Assembly: GCF_022346995.1 (NCBI RefSeq)
Contig: NZ_JAKRNM010000004.1
Coordinates: forward strand, 1 to 64,000
Length of the DNA: 64,000 nt
Source: Paenibacillus sp. ACRRY
Lineage (GTDB): Bacteria > Bacillota > Bacilli > Paenibacillales > Paenibacillaceae
Reading direction: 5' to 3'
Shown here piece after piece: positions 62,336-64,000 of the stretch. Under the pieces are notes generated by a model. It was not told the origin of the DNA and made no database searches. It saw nothing but the letters and a program-made list of their open reading frames with translations. Within the stretch, counting starts at the first letter, position 1, and each line of letters starts with the position of its first letter. The position numbers were made by a program, and so were the translations under genes.

Positions 62336-64000
62336 ATGAGGAAATCATTTAAGCAGGTCGTTTCCGGGTTACTCGCAGCGGCTCTGCTTCTTCCGGGCGG
62401 CTTTACGGCTCAGGCAGTAAGTGCAGCAGATCCAGCAGCATCGAATTCACAGATTGTCTATCAGGAAACATTCCAGAATGGTAAGGGCAAAGCAACTCAA
62501 TCCGGTGGTGCCCAGCTGGAAGCTGTCACAGGCAAGTCATTTGAGGGCAATGATGATGGAGCAGCGCTAAAAGTCAGTAACCGATCCAAAAACTATGATG
62601 GCGTGGATATTGCATTCACCGATCTTGGTTTGACCAATGGCAAAGAGTATTCTGTAACCGCTTCCGTTTATGTCGATACGGATATTAATCCACCTGCAGC
62701 CGGGAAAGCCGTCCTGGAGGTTGTAAGCAATAAGGGCGTTGATGGATCTGAGGCATACACTGGAATTAGCTCTACTGACTTTGTAGCCGTCCAAGGCATT
62801 ACGCTAACCGCTGATCTCTCCGTTGACAGTGTGGACAAGACAGCTCTGCGAATCAAGTCTGATGAAGCAGGTAAGGGTGTCTCTTTCTATATTGGAGATA
62901 TCACAATTACACAGGCAGCAGCACCTGTCGAACCCACGGTAGTCCTTAACCAAAGTTTTGAGGACGGCAGTACCGGTGGTTGGGGCAAGCTTGGTTGGGG
63001 ATCGAACGGCGATACTGCGGTCGTTGACGACGTAGCCTCTGAAGGTACGAAGTCTCTGAAGTTCTTCAATCGGGCCGATGAGCAAGCCGTTCCTGCCCTC
63101 GTACTTACAGACAAGATGAAATCCGACCGTAAGTACGATATCTCCCTCAAGGTAAGACTCGGTTCTGGTGAAGGCCAGTTCCATCTGGCTTCCAAGATCG
63201 ATTCTGAAATCCTAGCGGATGATCAGAAGTATCCTTGGATTATAGGGAATAAACATGTAACCGCTTCCGACTGGACTTTATTTGAAACCAAAGGTTACGA
63301 AGTTCCTTCTAAAACGAATGAGGTCATCATCTATGTTGAACCATCAAACAATACGTTAACCTCCGATATTTACATTGATGAAGTCATCATCACCGATGTG
63401 ACCCCTGGTGAAAGCGAACCAGAGATTGTGGATAAAACAGGAATCACTGCAGACTTTGAGAGCGGTCTGGATGGATTCAAAGCACGCAACGGCCGCGAAA
63501 CAGTTGACCTTTCTCAATCTGATAATCATACCCCTGACGGCAAGCAAAGCTTGCTTGTGACGACTACGGCACAATATGATGCAGCCTTGGTTGATGCTAC
63601 AGGCAAAATGGCGAAGAATCACGAATATGAGCTGTCTGCATGGGTGAAAATGGCACCAGACGAGGCGCCTACGACACTTCGTATTAGTGTTCAATACGTG
63701 GAGAGTGGCTATGCGAACGTTTCACAAAATGCAACCGTTACAGATCAAGAGTGGGTACACCTAACAGGAAAATATACACTCACGACGACTCCAAGCGTAC
63801 TCAATGCGTATATTGAAACGGCAAATGACGATGGTGGGAACCGTACCTTCTTCCTGGATGATTTTGCTCTAAAATATGTGGGTCCTGTAACTGCTGCGCC
63901 TCCGATTCAAGAAGACCTTCCTGATCTGAAGGAGGTTTACAAGGATCATTTCCTGATCGGTAACATTGTTAATCCGGCGACCTTTGACGAGACCCGGCTC
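62336..64000 (+). CDS. endo-1,4-beta-xylanase with CBM22 modules (GH10), 5' part
   Basis: A signal peptide (MRKSFKQVVSGLLAAALLLPGGFTAQAVSAA) is followed by at least three beta-sandwich modules of the CBM22 type (VYQETFQNGKGKATQSGG...; VVLNQSFEDGSTGGWGK...; ITADFESGLDGFKARNG..., FFLDDFALKYVG). The last residues (LPDLKEVYKDHFLIGNIVNPATFDE) look like the start of a GH10 xylanase domain. The frame is open for 555 codons with no stop and is cut by the window end. SD GGGGGGAAGG before ATG. Secreted; likely breaks down xylan. Confidence 0.82.
   Translation, partial: MRKSFKQVVSGLLAAALLLPGGFTAQAVSAADPAASNSQIVYQETFQNGKGKATQSGGAQLEAVTGKSFEGNDDGAALKVSNRSKNYDGVDIAFTDLGLTNGKEYSVTASVYVDTDINPPAAGKAVLEVVSNKGVDGSEAYTGISSTDFVAVQGITLTADLSVDSVDKTALRIKSDEAGKGVSFYIGDITITQAAAPVEPTVVLNQSFEDGSTGGWGKLGWGSNGDTAVVDDVASEGTKSLKFFNRADEQAVPALVLTDKMKSDRKYDISLKVRLGSGEGQFHLASKIDSEILADDQKYPWIIGNKHVTASDWTLFETKGYEVPSKTNEVIIYVEPSNNTLTSDIYIDEVIITDVTPGESEPEIVDKTGITADFESGLDGFKARNGRETVDLSQSDNHTPDGKQSLLVTTTAQYDAALVDATGKMAKNHEYELSAWVKMAPDEAPTTLRISVQYVESGYANVSQNATVTDQEWVHLTGKYTLTTTPSVLNAYIETANDDGGNRTFFLDDFALKYVGPVTAAPPIQEDLPDLKEVYKDHFLIGNIVNPATFDETRL

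Noticed and set aside
1..64000. Prophage, insertion sequence, integrase or tRNA
   Set aside because: No transposase, integrase, terminal inverted repeats with a coding frame, or tRNA cloverleaf was recognised on either strand; this was by eye only.

Overview
The window looks like a chromosomal segment of a Paenibacillus-type, spore-forming Gram-positive (Firmicutes). The purine operon has the Bacillus-type order purEKBCSQLF-MNHD. Shine-Dalgarno (SD) sites are strong, TTG and GTG starts are frequent, and there is a guanine riboswitch with an inverted pair of PurR-like boxes. There are also copper-amine-oxidase-type stalk, SLH-like and CBM22-GH10 secreted proteins. This is inferred from gene content only; species was not tested.

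Layout. 1-160 is the end of an rRNA operon (5S plus terminator). 250-7900 holds a flavin reductase, a frameshifted fabH behind a FapR-type operator, a secreted SLH-like amidase, topB, a 45-aa small gene, a DUF1294 protein and a universal stress protein. 8000-22844 is the complete purine operon, with an Imm26-like gene between purF and purM. Its larger internal gaps are filled by copies of a hairpin-forming intergenic repeat. 23400-26140 holds two paralogous CNNM/DUF21 transporters that share an unusual hairpin between SD and TTG start. 26200-33570 holds an mhqOD quinone-detoxification pair with a likely MhqR operator, a GH3 glycosidase, an alpha/beta hydrolase behind a Fur-box-like site, and ilvA with a GNAT gene. 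33600-42900 holds secreted proteins (one with seven tandem ~125-aa repeats), an AraC regulator, a DUF1129 protein and a two-component system.

43200-54500 holds a hydrolase, a DODA-type dioxygenase, DoxX behind a CRP/FNR-like palindrome, a YerB-like lipoprotein, a DUF47-Pit phosphate system, CorA, AlkC, a YqfQ-like basic protein, yerC and a CbiX chelatase. A cluster of DnaA-box-like nonamers lies between pit and corA. 54500-64000 holds TetR with a divergent PanE-like reductase, a DUF4395 protein, dgkB, an RlmD-type rRNA methyltransferase, a zinc-ribbon/TM/LRR protein, and the 5' part of a CBM22-GH10 xylanase cut by the window end.

Most of the window is housekeeping. The points most worth a second look are the structured intergenic repeat in and near the pur operon, the paired SD-hairpin-TTG leaders of the two CNNM genes, the DnaA-box cluster, the immunity-like gene in the pur operon, the FNR-like site upstream of doxX, and the fabH frameshift. 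No CRISPR array, phage, IS element or tRNA was seen.
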